DNA from: an uncultured Oscillospiraceae bacterium
Lineage (GTDB): Bacteria > Bacillota > Clostridia > Oscillospirales > Oscillospiraceae
Reading direction: 5' to 3'
NCBI GenBank assembly: GCA_934659415.1
Contig: CAKUHW010000092.1
Location: 1-5,391, forward strand
DNA length: 5,391 nucleotides
How positions within the stretch are numbered: the stretch's first letter is position 1; the number at the start of each line of letters is the position of its first letter. The position numbers were made by a program, and so were the translations under genes. Below the pieces are notes generated by a model. That model saw only the letters and a list, made by a program, of their open reading frames with translations, made no database searches and was not told the origin of the DNA. Shown in pieces: positions 4,107 to 5,391 of this stretch.

Positions 4107-5391
4107 TTGATCAGACTGAACGGATGGCTCCGGTGCCTTTCGCTGCCCCTTTTGTGGGGGGCGGGGGTGCTCATCGCGCTGGCCGTGGTCCTCTCCCGCA
4201 CCGCGCTGCCGGAGGGCGCGGCGGCGGGGTGCTATCTGGCGGCCTTCGTTCTTTCCGGCGTGCCCGTGCTGCTGCGGGCCGTTCAGGCCCTGCGCCTGCG
4301 CACGGTCAGTATCGAGCTGCTGGTGACCATCGCGGCGGTGGGGGCGTGCGTCATCGGGGAGTTCAACGAGTCGGCCATCGTCACCTTCCTGTTCCAGCTG
4401 GGCTCCTTTCTGGAGCAGAAGACCGTGAAGAAGACCCGCTCCGCCATCAAGGCCCTCACGGAGCTGGCCCCCTCCACCGCCTGCCGCAACACGGGGACCG
4501 GCGGGGACGGCGCCTTTGAGACCGAGGAGATCGACGCGGACGAGGTGGAGATCGGGGACCTGCTGCTGGTCCGGACCGGCGGCAAGGTCCCGGCGGACGG
4601 CGTGGTGGTCCGGGGCGAGGGCTATGCCGCGGAGGCGAGCATCACCGGCGAGTCCCTGCCCAGGCGCAAGGCGGAGGGGGACACCCTCTACGCCGGGACC
4701 ATTCTGGACAGCGGCACCGTGCAGCTGCGGGCCGTCCGGGTGGGGGAGGACACCACCTTTGCAAAGATCATCGCCCTGGTGGAGGAGGCGCAGGACGCCA
4801 AATCCCCGGTGGAGCGCTTTATCGACCGCTTTGCGAAATACTACACCCCGGCGGTGGTGGTCATCGCCGCGGCGGTGCTGCTTTTTACCCGGGATCTGGA
4901 CACGGCCATCACCGTGCTGGTGCTGGCCTGCCCCGGCGCGCTGGTGATCGGCGCGCCTATCGCCAATGTGGCGGGCATCGGCCGGGGGGCTCAGGAGGGC
5001 ATCCTTCTGAAGGGGGGCGACAGCGTCCACACCTACGCCGGGACCGACACCGTCGTCTTCGACAAGACCGGCACACTGACCGAGGGGGTCCCGGAGGTGT
5101 GCGTGTGCAGAAGCTACTGCGGACAGGCGGAGGAGGCCCTGGCCCTGACGGCGGCGGCCGAGCGGGCGTCGGACCATCCCCTGGCCCGGGCGGTGCTCCG
5201 GTACGCCGGAGACCTGCCCGCCTGGGAGGCCGAGTCGGCCCAGACGGTCAAGGGCTGCGGGGTGGAGGCTGCGGTCCGCGGCCGCCGGGTGCTGGCGGGC
5301 AGCAGGAGGCTGATGGAGCGCAATGGAGTCCCCCTGCCGGAGGCGGTGCTGCGGGACCTGGAGGAGGTCCAGGGCGGCGGCGCGTCCACGG
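4107..5391 (+). CDS. P1B-type heavy-metal-translocating ATPase with CPG motif, C-terminus cut by window edge
   Basis: Membrane ATPase that moves a transition-metal cation across the cytoplasmic membrane through a phospho-aspartate intermediate. 428 residues are visible of the usual 600-700. From the start: hydrophobic segments about 13-31, 41-57, 69-86 and 88-102; an actuator domain with TGES at 180-183; membrane segments about 247-260 and 265-286, the latter with the metal-site motif C275-P-G; DKTGTLT at 319-325 with the phosphorylated Asp319; and the nucleotide-binding-domain HP motif H357-P358 in SDHPLA. The rest of the N domain, the second half of the P domain and the last two helices are outside. 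There is no N-terminal CxxC or His-rich metal-binding domain. CPC is usual for Zn/Cd and Cu pumps; Gly at the third position leaves the cation undetermined. Residues 332-338 form CVCRSYC. The TTG start is supported by GGGGTGAT upstream. Expression may be controlled by the leader hairpin and small ORF before it. Confidence 0.93.
   Translation, partial: MIRLNGWLRCLSLPLLWGAGVLIALAVVLSRTALPEGAAAGCYLAAFVLSGVPVLLRAVQALRLRTVSIELLVTIAAVGACVIGEFNESAIVTFLFQLGSFLEQKTVKKTRSAIKALTELAPSTACRNTGTGGDGAFETEEIDADEVEIGDLLLVRTGGKVPADGVVVRGEGYAAEASITGESLPRRKAEGDTLYAGTILDSGTVQLRAVRVGEDTTFAKIIALVEEAQDAKSPVERFIDRFAKYYTPAVVVIAAAVLLFTRDLDTAITVLVLACPGALVIGAPIANVAGIGRGAQEGILLKGGDSVHTYAGTDTVVFDKTGTLTEGVPEVCVCRSYCGQAEEALALTAAAERASDHPLARAVLRYAGDLPAWEAESAQTVKGCGVEAAVRGRRVLAGSRRLMERNGVPLPEAVLRDLEEVQGGGAST

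Noticed and set aside
4053..5177. Minus-strand open frame of 374 codons opposite the ATPase
   Set aside because: The plus strand encodes TGES, DKTGTLT and HP motifs in order; the antisense product is His/Gln/Arg-rich with no domain.

Overview
The window is GC-rich throughout (about two thirds G+C by eye), densely coded, and uses classical sigma-A-type promoters and strong Shine-Dalgarno sites. Together with the presence of two small uncharacterised proteins of a type I associate with Clostridia, this suggests a high-GC gut Firmicute such as an Oscillospiraceae (Flavonifractor/Lawsonibacter-like) genome. That taxonomic guess is inference.

Layout: (1) 1-1218, minus strand: the first 406 residues of an alpha-phosphoglucomutase/phosphomannomutase, cut by the left edge. 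(2) 1254-2495, minus: a complete M29-family metallo-aminopeptidase lying 35 nt upstream of the mutase and probably cotranscribed with it. (3) 2496-2592: a 97-nt intergenic region with a well-formed promoter whose 17-nt spacer holds a perfect 14-bp palindrome, plus at best a weak terminator for the genes upstream. (4) 2593-3447 and 3447-3908, minus: two overlapping genes of unknown function, which I match from memory to the DUF6179 and DUF6323 families. They are joined by a TGATG stop/start overlap. (5) 3909-4106: a divergent regulatory region with two back-to-back promoters whose -35 boxes are 3 nt apart. (6) 4107-5391, plus: the first 428 residues of a P1B-type heavy-metal ATPase, cut by the right edge.

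The most interesting part is the leader of the ATPase gene. The transcript should begin near 4001 and first form a perfect 20-nt palindrome with a U-rich tail. The 3' arm of that hairpin carries the Shine-Dalgarno of a 15-codon ORF, whose stop codon lies inside the ribosome-binding site of the ATPase. This looks like a leader-peptide or attenuation/translational-coupling arrangement. The ATPase has CPG where most P1B ATPases have CPC in the membrane metal site, and it lacks an N-terminal metal-binding domain, so its cation cannot be read from motif alone.

How the genes work together: the aminopeptidase and sugar mutase are housekeeping peptide and hexose-phosphate enzymes sharing a transcript. 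The unknown pair and the ATPase share a divergent control region but not a demonstrated function. I see no tRNA, rRNA, CRISPR array, insertion sequence or phage gene.
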